Below are positions 23,800 to 34,735 of a DNA stretch of 64,000 nt, piece by piece. The notes below the pieces were generated by a model. The model did no database searches. It saw nothing but the letters and a program-made list of their open reading frames with translations, and had not been told where the DNA came from. How positions within the stretch are numbered: the stretch's first letter is position 1; each line of letters starts with the position of its first letter. The translations under genes and the position numbers were made by a program. Source of the stretch: Podocnemis expansa (Eukaryota; Chordata; Testudines; Podocnemididae); the NCBI GenBank assembly GCA_007922195.1, contig ML681963.1, positions 133,369,764-133,433,763 on the forward strand, in the 5' to 3' direction.

Positions 23800-25255
23800 T
23801 TCCAAAAGCAGCATCCTCCATGACTTCTGAAAGCTGTCAGATAATTTCTGTTCAACAAATCAATACAAGGTTTCTAAGATCAGAGACTGTATGTAACTAT
23901 GACTCAGGAAACAATTATCCTCATTTTTGTGGTAGCACTTAAGAAAAAGTGTGCAAATAGATCTCCCATTTCTACCAGCTCAAAAAATCTTTATGGGCTA
24001 CAACCACTCCCAAACTAATGCTTTCCAAAGGGAACCTCCACTGCACTCAGTGTCCTACCTAATCATAGCTTTGCAGTGAGAACTTTGCAAGCAGGCAGTT
24101 TTGTTCTTTATACTTCATTCTTTCTCCTTCCACCACCCTCACCTCACTCTCTCTCTGTCAGCATTGAATATGGCCATAATGTGCTTCAATAGTTTCAACA
24201 CTCCATAAATTAGATAAAATAAAATTATATGGACAAAGATTTTCCCACCCACCTATTTGCCCCTTCATGTCCTTCACTGCTCTCATGTTCCTTTATTTAC
24301 TTCTTTCTGTGCAGACTTCTGACAGTGTTTTTATTTCTATTTTCCTGCCTTGAATCTTTAGTGTACAAATCTCAGTAAGCTAAACCTCTGCAGGGCTGAC
24401 TTTGCATTATGTCATTTGTCAATTTCATTGATCGTTCCACAACTAACAATACCGATGACAGATTTGCTGAGTCAGCAGCACAGCAATTGGCCTTTTCAGG
24501 ATTATCTGTTAAGAATCTCCAAATTAGAAGCAAGGAGCTTTCTCACTCCTCTGCTATGGGATTTTCAAATGAGTAAAAAAAAAAATGCAGCTCAACCAAC
24601 TTTCTTCATTCAGCTGCATTTTTTTCTGTTAATTCTTGCTCATTTTCCATAAGATGACTCTCTAGTGGAAAAGCAAATTGAGTTTTACATGTTTAAATAA
24701 TTTTGAATTTTCTTCTGTTTCCTGTTAGAACTATGTGTCCCCATAAATCAAAACCTGTATCTCTGCTCTGGTTTTCAGAGAGGGGTACGATATTGTGGTT
24801 GAAAACCAAGGGGACAAATAGTGTCTTTAACATGGGAGGAGTGGGGGCTGAAGAAGTTTTTCCTCACAAAGTAATAATTGCATAACTGACTAAGGAGACA
24901 TTCTAATGTATGGCTGAATTTGGAGACTCAGACTAAATATCTGTGTGCTGAGTACCTTTATGAGGTTTGGGATGAAGAATCCTTTCCCCTTCCTCTTCAG
25001 TAATGACACAGCCCTGCAACTACTTTATGGAAGATTTCAAACGTTGGCCCCAAAAAACCTCCTTCACAGCAGGCGAAGTCAAGGATCTGCACCCGGAAAA
25101 TCCTCCGGCCCTGGCCACACTCACCTCCTGAATATTACTGCACTAGGAATCCCTTCTGAGTTGAGATCAAGGGCTTAGATGTGTTACAAAGACCCAGTGC
25201 ACACCCCGCCCCAACTTCAGCCTTTTCCCCTTGCAGCAGAAGTTATATTGCTTCT
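23800..25255. other. Intergenic DNA, nothing recognised
   Basis: AT-rich sequence with pyrimidine-rich runs. Short plus-strand frames (24416-24652, 24703-24885, 24945-25178) have no recognisable motif. Confidence 0.5.
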
Positions 25256-25264
25256 GTGCTTAGC

Positions 25265-25725
25265 AAAACAATCAAGGATTCTTGTGGCACTTTTAAAGAC
25301 TAACATATTTATTTATCACATAAGATTTCATGGGAGAAAATCTCATTTCATCAGATGCTTTGAAGACAGGGGAACTTAACAAAATGGGAAGAAAATAAAT
25401 GCAGGGAAGTATAAGTTGTAGGATCAGGTCACACTGTAACAGCAAATCAAAGCAATTGTTAAGATTCAAAAACTTTGAAAAAGCACGTGGAGGAGGGTGA
25501 CATCAAATCACCTGTTGTAATGGGGAAAGAATCCATAGTTATGGTTTAATCTTTCTTTGACACAGTCAAATTTGCATATCTATTCCAGTTCTGCAGTTTC
25601 TCTCAAAGTTTTGATGTGTTACCCATTTGCTTGAGCACAGCTATTAACTAATCACCAACAGAGTGATTAGGAAGATTAATGTGCTCTGCTAGTGTCTTTT
25701 GAATGTTGTGATTTCTGTGCTTAGG
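25265..25725 (-). mobile_element. Penelope-like 3' end including the last codons of its ORF
   Basis: On the minus strand the sequence runs from a degraded match to the C-terminal part of the endonuclease ORF (as at 34050-34230), through the 3' UTR and on to the terminus at 25265-25290 (CAAGGATTCTTGTGGC on the plus strand). The core at 25316-25358 keeps GCAT, CTGATGA and GAAA, but stem II has changed bases. It is 5'-truncated near 25725. Confidence 0.8.
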
Positions 25726-26346
25726 AGGACCTGCACACCCACATGAGACTTAAGGCCCCAACTCTATAAACATTTATGTGCTTATTCTTAAACATGTACA
25801 TAGTTGCATTGCAGTCAGTGGAACTACTTGTATGCTTAGATTTTGAGCATGTGCGAAAGATTGAAGGATGAGAGCCTAAATTTTCATCATCTAACATCAA
25901 GGTGATGGGAAATATAAATCCCACACTGGGCAACAAGGAATTCAAAAGCTGCTCTGGGTTCAACCAGTTCTGCCCTGCCACATCTACAGGCTGCAAGAGC
26001 AGTTACAAGGGAAGCAGAAGATCACTTGGCAGCAGATCAGGAAAGAGAACAAGTGTGCAATGGTTAGCTTTTAAGGAAAGGGCCAAGAAAAGCAGGAACT
26101 GCCCTTAGAACAACTTCCTGAAGGCTGCTTCATGAAGGAAGGGTGGTCCTGACTCTAATACATCCTGAGAGGAACACACACACACTCCCTCTCTTTTTCT
26201 TACTAACTCTGTTAATGACGCTTATTTTTGTTTATGGATTAATCCAAAAGTTGGGGAGATTTTGAAGTGATGTGGCTGTAAGCCACGTCACAGAAAGAAG
26301 CATGCTACTGTAGAGGTTGAGTAGCCAACAGGCTCAGATCCTAGTG

Positions 26347-26569
26347 CAGTGATCGTCAAAGTTCAGGTCACAAGCCAGTATTGGGTTGCAGACCCGCAGG
26401 CACCAACTCTACTCTGGAGGGGGGGGCTGCTGCCTATCTCTTCCCAGCTGGCCAGCACTAATCTGGGGTGGGCGGTGGCGGCTGCCCTTCATTCCCGTCA
26501 GCCAGTGGGTCTCTGCCTGGGAGGGGACTCCGGAGCTGGGTCAGGAGCAAAAAAGTTTGACAACCACTG
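26347..26569. mobile_element. Non-autonomous hAT-type element (223 bp)
   Basis: The ends CAGTGATCGTCAAA and TTTGACAACCACTG are inverted repeats with two mismatches. A perfect 8-bp target duplication, TCCTAGTG, is at 26339-26346 and 26570-26577. The interior is GC-rich (GGGGGGGCTGCTGCC and similar) and non-coding. Confidence 0.92.
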
Positions 26570-26577
26570 TCCTAGTG

Positions 26578-27304
26578 GAAAGAGTGCTGCCATACCACAC
26601 CTCACTACGAGGAGGTGCCAGTGCTGAGCTGACCCCCCTTCACAATCTCTCAAGTTGTTTTCATATCTTCTCTCCAGTGGAAGAAGTGTGTACAATGAGC
26701 TGCCTTGTTTTGGTAGATGGTTGTTCTGGCTTTTGTTTTTAATATACATGCTGTCATGCATGTATGTGAGAGAAGGCAGACTGAGTAAATATGCCTTATG
26801 CTTGGGCTGGAAAATGGTAGTTTCATAATTCCTGCGGCAGTTAATTCCACACTTCAGACTAGCCCTTGAGAAAATTCTGTTTCCTGCATGGATGAGATTT
26901 ACCCCTGTTGTAGAGTTCCCTGTGCCATGGTCTTCATCTCAGAACTGTGCTCAGTCTTTTAGATACCTTGAGCCCACGCCGTGAAGTGTATTGATGATAA
27001 AGACTCAGAATTTGAACTGGTCAAATCAATAGTGAACCATGCTCTTTTCAATTCTTCAAGAAAGTCAATGGAAAATTATTTAAACTAAGTGGATCTTTTT
27101 CTGATACATAAAGTAGTGTGAATAGTACTGCGCTCTTACAAGTTTAAAATGCTATCAGTCTAGCTATATGTTTAGATATTCACATCTCTTCTGTCATCAT
27201 AATATGAGTCCTCAGATATGTAAATGTAGAAACAATAAATAACATTCTTTCTTCCTAGTTCCTAGGAAAAATAGTTCCAAAGGGCTAGCGCTCTTAGTCT
27301 AGTT
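26578..27304. other. Intergenic DNA, nothing recognised
   Basis: No supported gene. Overlapping frames around 26498-26850 extend out of the GC-rich hAT element and have no motif. Confidence 0.5.
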
Positions 27305-27770
27305 CAACAAAACAAAAAAGGAGTCCTGTGACACTTTTAAAGGCTAACAAATTTATTTATCTCATGAGCTTTCATGGTAGAAAATCCCCCCAGCTTATAG
27401 AGGAAAATGAGGTCAAATCATCTGTTGTAAGGAGAAAAAAATCCAAAGTCCATATTTAATCCTGAAGAGACAGTCTCTTCAGGACTAAATTAAGACTTTG
27501 GATTTTTTTCTCCTTACAACAGGTGATTTGACCACACTTTCCTCTCTGAATGTTGTTCCCCAATATTTGAATCTTAGCAACTACCAGTACTTCGATTTGC
27601 TGTTACATTGGCTTAGCATTCCCTGCATTTGTTTTCCTCCCATCCTGTAAGTTCCCCCATCTTCAAAATGTCTGACAAAGTAGGATTTTCGCCCACAAAA
27701 GCTTATCCAATAAATAAATTAGTTAGTCTTTAAGAGGGCCACAGGACTCCCTTGTTGGTTTTTTTGTTTT
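27305..27770. mobile_element. Penelope-like tails in a head-to-head pair with a long hairpin
   Basis: A minus-strand tail (about 27305-27470) meets a plus-strand tail (about 27474-27770). The centre is a hairpin with arms of about 60 bp (27411-27470 and 27474-27532) and a 3-bp loop. Both outer ends show the PLE terminus (AAGGAGTCCTGTG at the left, CCACAGGACTCC at the right). The left arm lacks part of the tail between the terminus and the centre, so the two halves are truncated differently. Confidence 0.8.
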
Positions 27771-27779
27771 GTTTTAGGA

Positions 27780-28980
27780 AAAATAGCTTAGTAGTTTAAA
27801 CTGTTTGTGTGAAAGTGGATGTAAAGAAATTGAGAGAGAGCTACATTCAAGAAATGAGTTTTGAATGAGTTCAAGTGAACTATCATTCTTCCCTCTTCTT
27901 CTGCTAGTGAAGGATGTGATCTACAGAAGTTCTGTTTTCAACATTTTGAGTTTGCTCTTTGTAAGTCCAATAGTTTATGGGAATAGTGGAAACTATTTCT
28001 GATGCTAGATCAAGATGATGGAATGAAATTCAGTACCTCAGATTTCTCCAGCCAATCTTACTGAGGACTTCATAGGTCAGATATGATCAAATGAGTTGTA
28101 TAATCACTGATCAAATGCAAAGAGCAGAGAGCATAGGGGACTTGTGTTGCTAAATGACTGCTGAGTTATGTGTGCGCTTCAGTTTTTACAGACTTTGTGG
28201 TTTAATTTCTGAAAACAATGAGTTTCAAAAACAGGCTGGGAGATCATGGAATGTATGGACTTTACTGCATTCCTTTTTGTGTCCATAACATTGGGACATG
28301 TCTTTGAGCTAGTCAGAGACAGAAATAGGTTTATCCTCTAATATTTGGGCATTCAGTAGCACTGAAGAGTTCAAGAAGAAGGCAAGGCTTTTTACTAAAT
28401 TGCTTTTCTGAGGAAAAATGCCCCGGGTAGTGGGACATTGTATGAAAGAGGCAAGTTCCTGGAGGCATTTTTCCTGTCCAAGTCTAGTCAAGCCTGTAAT
28501 TATTTTAAAAGGTGCTGGTCTCAGCTAAGCTTTCCCAGAACTGGGAGATGGTGCTGGTTGCCTGGGATTGAGAAGATATGAATTTAGAGATCCTATGTTT
28601 TCTGCTAACATATCAATCATGTTTTTCTCACCATTTCTCACAGTTTTGTCACAAAGAGGTTAAATATCATGGGGAAGAGGACTGATACTTGTGGGGCAGT
28701 GCAAACTTAGGGCTTTGGAGGCTGAGGAACAGTCACTTATTGAAAGCATGCAATTATTGTGTAACAGCATTGGCTAGTTACAAGTAAGGAAAGCTTTTTA
28801 AAGGTCTAGACTGAGATATAAAATCTCTTTCTGCACACAAAGTATATAATTCTTTTTAAACCTATGAAAAACACAAGATGACAGATACAATATGAGATGG
28901 ATCTGGGAGACAAATGGATGCACATGTACATACACACTCCTTTTCCTCCTTTGCAAAATGTTACGAGTGATTTATTAAGC
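27780..28980. other. Intergenic DNA, nothing recognised
   Basis: No supported gene or mobile element. Short minus-strand frames at 28309-28491 and 28806-29024 have no motif; the second runs into a CR1 fragment. Confidence 0.5.
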
Positions 28981-29009
28981 TGTGGGGAGTGGTAGATATG
29001 ATGAAGGGC

Positions 29010-29332
29010 AGGGGTAGGATACAAAGTGATCTAGATAAATTAGAGGATTGGGCTAAAAGGAGTTTCAGGTTCAACAAGAATAAGTGCAGAGCCCTGCATT
29101 TAGGAAAGAAAAATCTCATGCTCTGCTACAGACTGTAGACCAACTGTCTAAGCAGGAGTTTGGCTGAAAGGGACCTGAGGGTTACAGTGGACAGGAAGCT
29201 GGATATGAGTCAGTGTGTCCTTATTGGCTAACAGCATATTAGACTGACTGCTTTAGTATGAGAATTGTCAGCAGATCAAGGGAAGTGATTATTCCCCTCT
29301 ATTTGGCCTTAGTGAGGCCTCATTTGGAATAC
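29010..29332 (+). mobile_element. Old CR1 fragment
   Basis: The plus strand reads like a degraded CR1 ORF2 C-terminal region: around 29030-29120 an NKNKCRALHLG-like stretch (GAATAAGTGCAGAGCCCTGC), then a GTGGACAGGAAGCTGGATATG segment matching the one in the younger CR1 (45640-45700 minus strand), and a CCTCTATTTGGCCTTAGTGAG stretch matching the following LYSALVR region. It is cut off by the PLE tail that begins at 29335. Confidence 0.7.
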
Positions 29333-29334
29333 TA

Positions 29335-29392
29335 ACAAGGAGTCCTGTGGCACTTAAAGACTAACAAATTTATTTATTTCATGAGCTTTCCA
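29335..29392 (-). mobile_element. Very short Penelope-like tail
   Basis: Only the terminal 58 bp of the tail is present (AACAAGGAGTCCTGTGGC ... TTATTTCATGAGCTTTC), inserted in or at the end of the CR1 fragment. Extreme 5' truncation. Confidence 0.75.
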
Positions 29393-29613
29393 GACTGGAC
29401 CCTGGCATGGGGCAGGGGGCAGGACCAACTCTTTTTTTTAGGGCATCAACGCCACTGATAGTAACCATACAAATATGCCTCCACTACTATGATACTCTCA
29501 CACTATACATACTTGCAACTGTACAAACTTGAAGCATGGGCCTTAATGGTAAACGGGCAACCCCACTTTGGGATTCTGACTTAATATTGTAGGGACATTT
29601 GGATTGCAGTTGG

Positions 29614-30093
29614 CAGGGGTTACAGTATAATTTGGTGGGCCCTGGCACACTCCAGCACAGGTGGCCCCCCCCATACCTGTTCCTAGAACCCATCCCCATA
29701 CACAGCCACAGCCACAACCCCACCCCCAGACAGACAGACATAGCCACCCACCGGCTGACCCACCCACACACAAAACCCCCAGCAACCCCCTGTAAAGCCC
29801 TTACCTGCACTATTTTATGGCTGCCTGACTGGCCACAAGCTGCTCTGACCTGCAGGGGGAGATTCACAAACTCCCAGCCTGCAGCAGCTGTCTGCTGGTT
29901 GGGCTTAAAGTGGAACAGGTTTTAAGGTGGAGCCACCAGAATGCAGCGTTCGGGCTGGTGTAGCTATTTTTAGTGGGGCCCTGAATGCAGCGTTCCAGCG
30001 CCTTCCTGTATTTTAGGGGGCCCCTGAATGCTGTCTGCCTGAAAATAGGGGGCCCCAGAACTGTTTGAATGCGTTCCCACTTACTTTAACCTG
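29614..30093. mobile_element. Non-autonomous hAT-type element (480 bp) with C-rich interior
   Basis: The left end is CAGGGGTTACAGTA and the right end TACTTTAACCTG, imperfect inverted repeats. A perfect 8-bp target duplication, GCAGTTGG, lies at 29606-29613 and 30094-30101. The interior has a C/A-rich stretch (29665-29800) and GGGGCCC-type motifs. The open frames on both strands (126 and 108 codons) reflect the low number of stops in C-rich DNA. Related ends are seen near 42369 and, inverted, near 56035-56062. Confidence 0.88.
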
Positions 30094-30139
30094 GCAGTTG
30101 GTAATGAGTAAAGGTATTGAATGAAATTGTCATCTGCCT

Positions 30140-30255
30140 CAGCCATCTTCAAGAATCTAACGAAGTGGAATTTTCTCCCATGAAAGCTCAAGCAAATATG
30201 ATAAATAAATCTGTTAGTCTTTAAAGGTGCCATAGGACTCCTTGTTTGTTTAGCC
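30140..30255 (+). mobile_element. Penelope-like tail fragment
   Basis: The plus strand reads GCCATCTTCAAGAATCT, AACGAAGTGGAATTTTCTCC, CATGAAAGCTCAAGC, ATAAATAAATCTGTTAGTC and CATAGGACTCCTTGTTTG, the usual landmarks in order. The CTGATGA core is lost. Confidence 0.75.
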
Positions 30256-30259
30256 AATA

Positions 30260-31905
30260 TGATGTTTCTGCATGTGATTTCGGCTGAGAAAAGGTTAGTA
30301 TAGCTCCTACTTTTTCTACCAGCCTGAGATGTTCCTATAGCTCATACAGTAGAGCTGATCTTAAAGCCATGAAAGTTTTGGACAGTGTGGCATGCATGTC
30401 ACATTGATATACACGTGCTGTGATCCTAGCCATGGAATGTGGGAATTTACTAAATCTGATCAGTATATCTGGCCTCTGGTTTGCATAAACAAGAAAATAG
30501 GAAGCTTTTTGCGGTAGTGTACTAACTATTATATAGCTAACATACTTTCAATGATTAGTCATCAAGGATCAGACTCTTTGTGGATCTTACACAGGTGTAA
30601 AGCAGCATGAGAGAGGTACCTGTGAAATGAGATAAACAGTAAGTACTACAGAGCAGCAAATGCAATGACATTATGGCTTTACAAGTATCTTGCACAGAAG
30701 CTTGAGGATTTTTGTTGTTGTTCGTCATTGCTCTACATTTTATCACAAAGACAGCAAATATTCAGAGTCACTTCTGGTCAGGTATTTAAAAAAAAAAAAT
30801 CCATACCAAAGACTTTTTCTAAAGTTCTTTCTGGAGTGGATTAGTTTTTGGTTTTGTTTTTTTTTTTTTAATTACTCTGCAGTTTTTAAAAGTCGTCTTC
30901 CCAGTCTTTGTCAATGTTTAAAAAGCAATTGCTCTAATAGACTTATTCCTCATTTACATTGTAGTACGTATGTTTAGGATTGGAAGTTATTTCAGCTGTT
31001 ACCTATATGACAGATATTATTACTATGCCTACCAAACCTAGCCAGTTCTTTAGCTCTTGCTTCCTGGATACAGTCCCTTGAATCCCTATAGGGAAAGGAA
31101 CAGGATGCTATTGGAATTAGTGCAGCTTTTTCTCAGAGGCTAGTAGTAAGTAACACAGGAGGAGAGAACACAAAAACACCAACAGAGGGAGTAGCATGCT
31201 TCACTAATTTAGGTTTGATTGGTGAACCATAAGAACCTGTGGATCTTCTGCCAGTGAAACACCTCAGTAGAGTCTGTGGCCATTAGCTTCCTCTTTGTGA
31301 CTTCTTCATGTTTCCATTGTGTTCAATATTGAGAAATAAGCTTTTTCCCCATATTGGTTGCCCTTTGCAGCTGCTTTAAGAATGAAGCTTTACAGGCATC
31401 CAGCAGTTGTATATGGTACTTATAGCGCTTTTGTTGCTCTGCTGTTTTTCCTTTCCTTTGTGCTTTTAGTCTTTCTGCCTCTCAAAACTACTGCTGATTC
31501 TGTTTGTCATCTCTGAACACTTCTGTTCTTCCACACATTGGCTCTCAGCTGCCTTTCCTGGTTTTGAGTCACCTCAGACTGCCTGTTAAAGTCTTGTGGA
31601 AGTCCCTGGTGTCCATCAGTGATGAATAGCTCACAAAAGACCCCCTGCCATTCCACTGTGATTTTGAAAAAGGCATAACAAGAAACTACCTTTTTGTGAC
31701 CAATGACAGGGGGCTAGAGAGAGCCTGATTTTATGAAATCTTGACTTTAAAGAGAAGTGGAAATTACAGAATATAGAGTTAGTGACCAAAGTTTCTCTTG
31801 ATTGACCACTCTTATTGACTGGTGGTGAGAAATAGGTCAATTAGACAGAAGGTCATCAAGTCAAGCTGAGAAGGAAAGGGAAGTACTAAGACACTAAGCA
31901 TAAAA
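30260..31905. other. Intergenic DNA, nothing recognised
   Basis: No supported gene. There are A and T runs near 30787-30799 and 30861-30870. Confidence 0.5.
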
Positions 31906-31912
31906 GGCATGT

Positions 31913-32325
31913 TCATAGACTCATAGCCTTTAATGTCAGAAGGGACCATTATGGTCATCTAGTCTGACTTCCTGTACAATGCAGGCTACAGGCTCACCCA
32001 CCCACTCCTGTATTAGATTCTTAACGTATGAGTAAGTTACTAAAGTCCTCAAATAATGGTTTAAAGACTTAATGGTACAGATAATCCACCAGCCAGTAAC
32101 CAGTGCCCCACACTGAAGAGGAGGAAGGCGAAAAACTCCCTTGGTCTCTGCCAATATTCCTTGAGGGAAAATTCCTTCCTGACCCCAAATATGACAATCA
32201 GCTAAACCCTGAGCATGTGGGTAAGACTCATTAGCCAGATACCGGGGAAAGAATTCTCAGTAATAACTCAGAACCCACCCCACCTAACATCCCATCACGG
32301 GCCACTGGGCATATCTACCACTAGT
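31913..32325 (-). mobile_element. CR1 3'-end fragment
   Basis: The minus strand ends near 31913 with the CR1 3' UTR signature; on the plus strand this reads TTCATAGACTCATAGCC, AGAAGGGACCATTATGGTCA and TAGTCTGACTTCC. The rest (AAATTCCTTCCTGACCCC, CTAAACCCTGAGCATGTG) is the reverse complement of the kind of sequence seen at 33560-33690. No coding sequence is preserved. Confidence 0.8.
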
Positions 32326-32329
32326 ACTA

Positions 32330-33325
32330 CTTCCATTTGCTGTGTTCAAGTTTCACATGCCGTTTTCTGTGACCAAAAGATTTAAGATTATACATGAGAG
32401 TGTTTGAATCCTTTCCTGGATCCAGCTTCCCTTTGGATGAGAAAAGGGTCTGAATCACTATTTTGTCACTCCCATTGTATATCAGACTAACTCTGTGATC
32501 TCGAGCACAAAAGTGAATCAAATCAATGGTGATTTAAGACCAGAGTCTCCAGCCAGCACCATAAAGTTAGGAGAGAATCTCAGATCTGGGAAGATTAATA
32601 GGGATTTTTATTGGCTTAAAGTGTTACATGTAATGTATTATTTTATAAGAAGGTCATAATGGAAGTGTGACAGTGCACACTCACCTCTCATGAGTGCCTC
32701 TTGTTGGATGTGGGTGAACCTGCATTTTTTTTTTCTACCACCACCTGTGAGGCAGGTCTTCAGTGGCTCACATAGACAACATGTGGATGAACAAAACCCT
32801 TCCTGGGTAAAAGGCTCCTGTGCCCTCAGTAATGTCTCATTTCTCTAAATAAGCCTTGTCCCCTTCTTGGGGCTTCAGCCACCCTGGCAGCTGCCAGTGG
32901 TGGGAACTCAAGCCCACCTACTACTCCAGGTTATGACCAAGGGAACCTGTACATAGCAACCACGTGCTGCTTTCTGTAATGCTTGCTGCTGCTGCTGCTG
33001 CTGCTGTTCCTGTTCCCTGGGCCACTTTTTATGTAGCCCCTTCCTCTTTACTCTTATCTCAGACCTGCAATTCTTCCTCACAGAATGCCAGTGTCACCAG
33101 AATCCATTGTCTGGCTCTCCCCTGAGCTCCAGCAAGGAACATCTTCCTTGCTCCTGTGGTCCTCCTCAGGAACTGACTAGCTCCGACGCTGCAGCTCCTT
33201 TTATCTGAGCCTGCTGAGCTCTGTTGGACTGTTTTGCTGAAAAGCTTTCTAGACAGGCCTGGAGAACCTACCTTCACTGCTTCATTTCTGGGGCAGGCTA
33301 TGATACAACTACATAGCTCCAGCAG
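32330..33325. other. Intergenic DNA with a (GCT)7 microsatellite
   Basis: No supported gene. A pure GCT trinucleotide run occupies 32985-33006. The short minus-strand frame at 33059-33277 has no recognisable motif. Confidence 0.5.
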
Positions 33326-33329
33326 GGGA

Positions 33330-33725
33330 CTGCAGGTTTCTAATTATAAGAGTAAAGTTCTGAAACAGACTTTCAAGGGGAGTGGTGGGGGCAAAAAAAA
33401 AAAAACCTTCAAAAGTGAGCTTGATAAGTTTATGGAGGAGATGGCATGGTGGGACAGCCTACTTTGGAAAGTGACTGATCTTTGACCTTTGACTAGTGGT
33501 GGTGGCTATGCAAGTGGCCTAAGAAGAGAGAATAGATGGATGGGTTCTGAGTTACTGCAGAGAATTCTTTCTTGGGTGGCAGGCTGGTGAGACTTGCCCA
33601 GATGTTCAGGGTTTAACTGATTGCCGTATCTGGGCTCAGGAAGGAACATTCCCCCAGGGCTGGTTGGCAAGGACTCTGGAGGGATTTCGTTGTCTTCTCT
33701 CACTTAGTGCATGTCTCACTTCCTT
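33330..33725 (+). mobile_element. CR1 3'-end fragment
   Basis: The plus-strand frame ending at 33485 contains a segment like the end of CR1 ORF2 (VLKQTFKG, then TFKSELDKFMEEM before WDSLL), followed by 3' UTR sequence (CAGGGTTTAACTGATTGCC, TCAGGAAGGAACATTCCCCC) that matches the reverse complement of 31913-32325. It is 5'-truncated. Confidence 0.75.
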
Positions 33726-33837
33726 GTGAATTCTTTGTATCTTAAAGTCCTTAAATCATGATTTGAAGACTTTAATACTGCAGAAAAACAAAACAAAACA
33801 AGGAGTCATGTGGCACTTTAAGACTGATTTATTTTTC

Positions 33838-33884
33838 GCATGAGCTTTCGTGGGAGAAAATCCCACTTCCACTTCATCAGATGC
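33838..33884 (-). ncRNA. Hammerhead-ribozyme-like motif in the PLE tail
   Basis: On the minus strand the order is GCAT, CTGATGA, a hairpin (GTGGGA, loop, TCCCAC), GAAA, GCTC, ATGC. CTGATGA and GAAA are the conserved hammerhead core strands, the hairpin is helix II, and GCAT/ATGC would be helix I. The predicted cleavage site follows CTC. Helix III is reduced to AGCT, which is self-complementary and would pair between two copies. A 6-bp imperfect duplication before stem II (GTGGAA then GTGGGA) may harm folding. Hammerheads in Penelope-like elements are known; activity of this copy is unproven. Confidence 0.55.
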
Positions 33885-34049
33885 TTCGAAGATGGGTGAA
33901 CTTACAGAATGGAATGAAAATAAATGCAAGGGGGTGTAAAACATAGGATCAGGTCATACAGTAACAGAAAATCAGAGCAGTTGTTAGGTTCAAACCATGG
34001 GAAGCCTGAAGTCAAATTACCTTTTGTAATGGAAAAAGAACCCATAGTC

Positions 34050-34550
34050 TCAATTCAATCCTGCTGTCACCAAATTTAGTTTGTATATTAATTCGAGTTC
34101 AGCTGTTTCTCTTTGAAGTCTTGATGTCCCAGTCACATCTCTGATGACAGCTGTTAACAAATCATTTATTGAGTGATTAGAAAGATGGAAGTACTCAGCA
34201 ACTGGTTTCTTTGTTTTGTGATTTCTGATATCAGCTCTATGTTCATTTATTCTTTTGCAGAGCGACTGTCCTGTTTGTCCAATGTATAAGGTGTTGGGGC
34301 ATTTCTGGCACATGATGGCATAGATCACATTAGTAGATGAGCAGGTAAATGAGCCTTTGATGGAGTAACAGGCTTGATTAGGGCCTATGATGGTATCTCT
34401 TGTGCAGATATGTGGGCAGACTTGGCAGTGTGGTTTGTTGCAGGGATGTGTGCCTGCTTTAATGTTTCTGTTGTTAAATCTGTAGTTGCTGGTGAGTATC
34501 TGTTTAAGATTGTGTGGTTGTCTGTAGGCAAGGAGAGGTCTGTCTCCCAA
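34050..34550 (-). pseudogene. Penelope-like GIY-YIG endonuclease domain (partial ORF)
   Basis: The frame of 166 residues is the C-terminal endonuclease part of a Penelope-type reverse transcriptase. A Cys-rich zinc-binding motif (CNKPHCQVCPHIC, about residues 38-50) precedes the catalytic domain. The GIY-YIG signature appears as TLYIGQTGQSL (about residue 87 onward), followed by the conserved Arg and a Glu further on (KRINEHRADIRNH). It nicks DNA to prime integration. The upstream RT is absent from this strand, so the ORF is truncated. The ATG used is internal to the original protein. The reading frame is intact to its stop at 34050. Confidence 0.85.
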
Positions 34551-34735
34551 GGCTTGAGAGAGAGAGGGATCATCTTTTAGAATAGGCTGTAGGTCCTTAA
34601 TGATCTGTTGCAGAGGTCTGACTTGAAGTTGTATGTAGTGACTAGTGGTGTTCTGTTGTTTTCTTTCTTGGGCCTCTCCTGTAATAGATGACTTCGGGGA
34701 ACCCGTCTAGCTCTGTCAATTTGTTTTCTTCATCA

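Larger units (their letters stand above)
33785..34735 (-). mobile_element. Penelope-like element: endonuclease ORF plus 3' tail
   Basis: This is the best-preserved PLE piece in the window. On the minus strand it begins near 34735, carries the GIY-YIG endonuclease ORF (34550-34050), and continues through the 3' UTR to the terminal repeat at 33785-33900. The tail has the hammerhead-like core (33838-33884). At 34706-34730 a 25-bp stretch recurs inverted at 35074-35098, in the neighbouring plus-strand piece, which holds the upstream RT part. Together the two look like one element with an inverted 5' part. Confidence 0.88.

Noticed and set aside
29487..29925. 126- and 108-codon frames on opposite strands
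   Set aside because: Most of each frame lies in the C-rich interior of the hAT element; one runs across its boundary.
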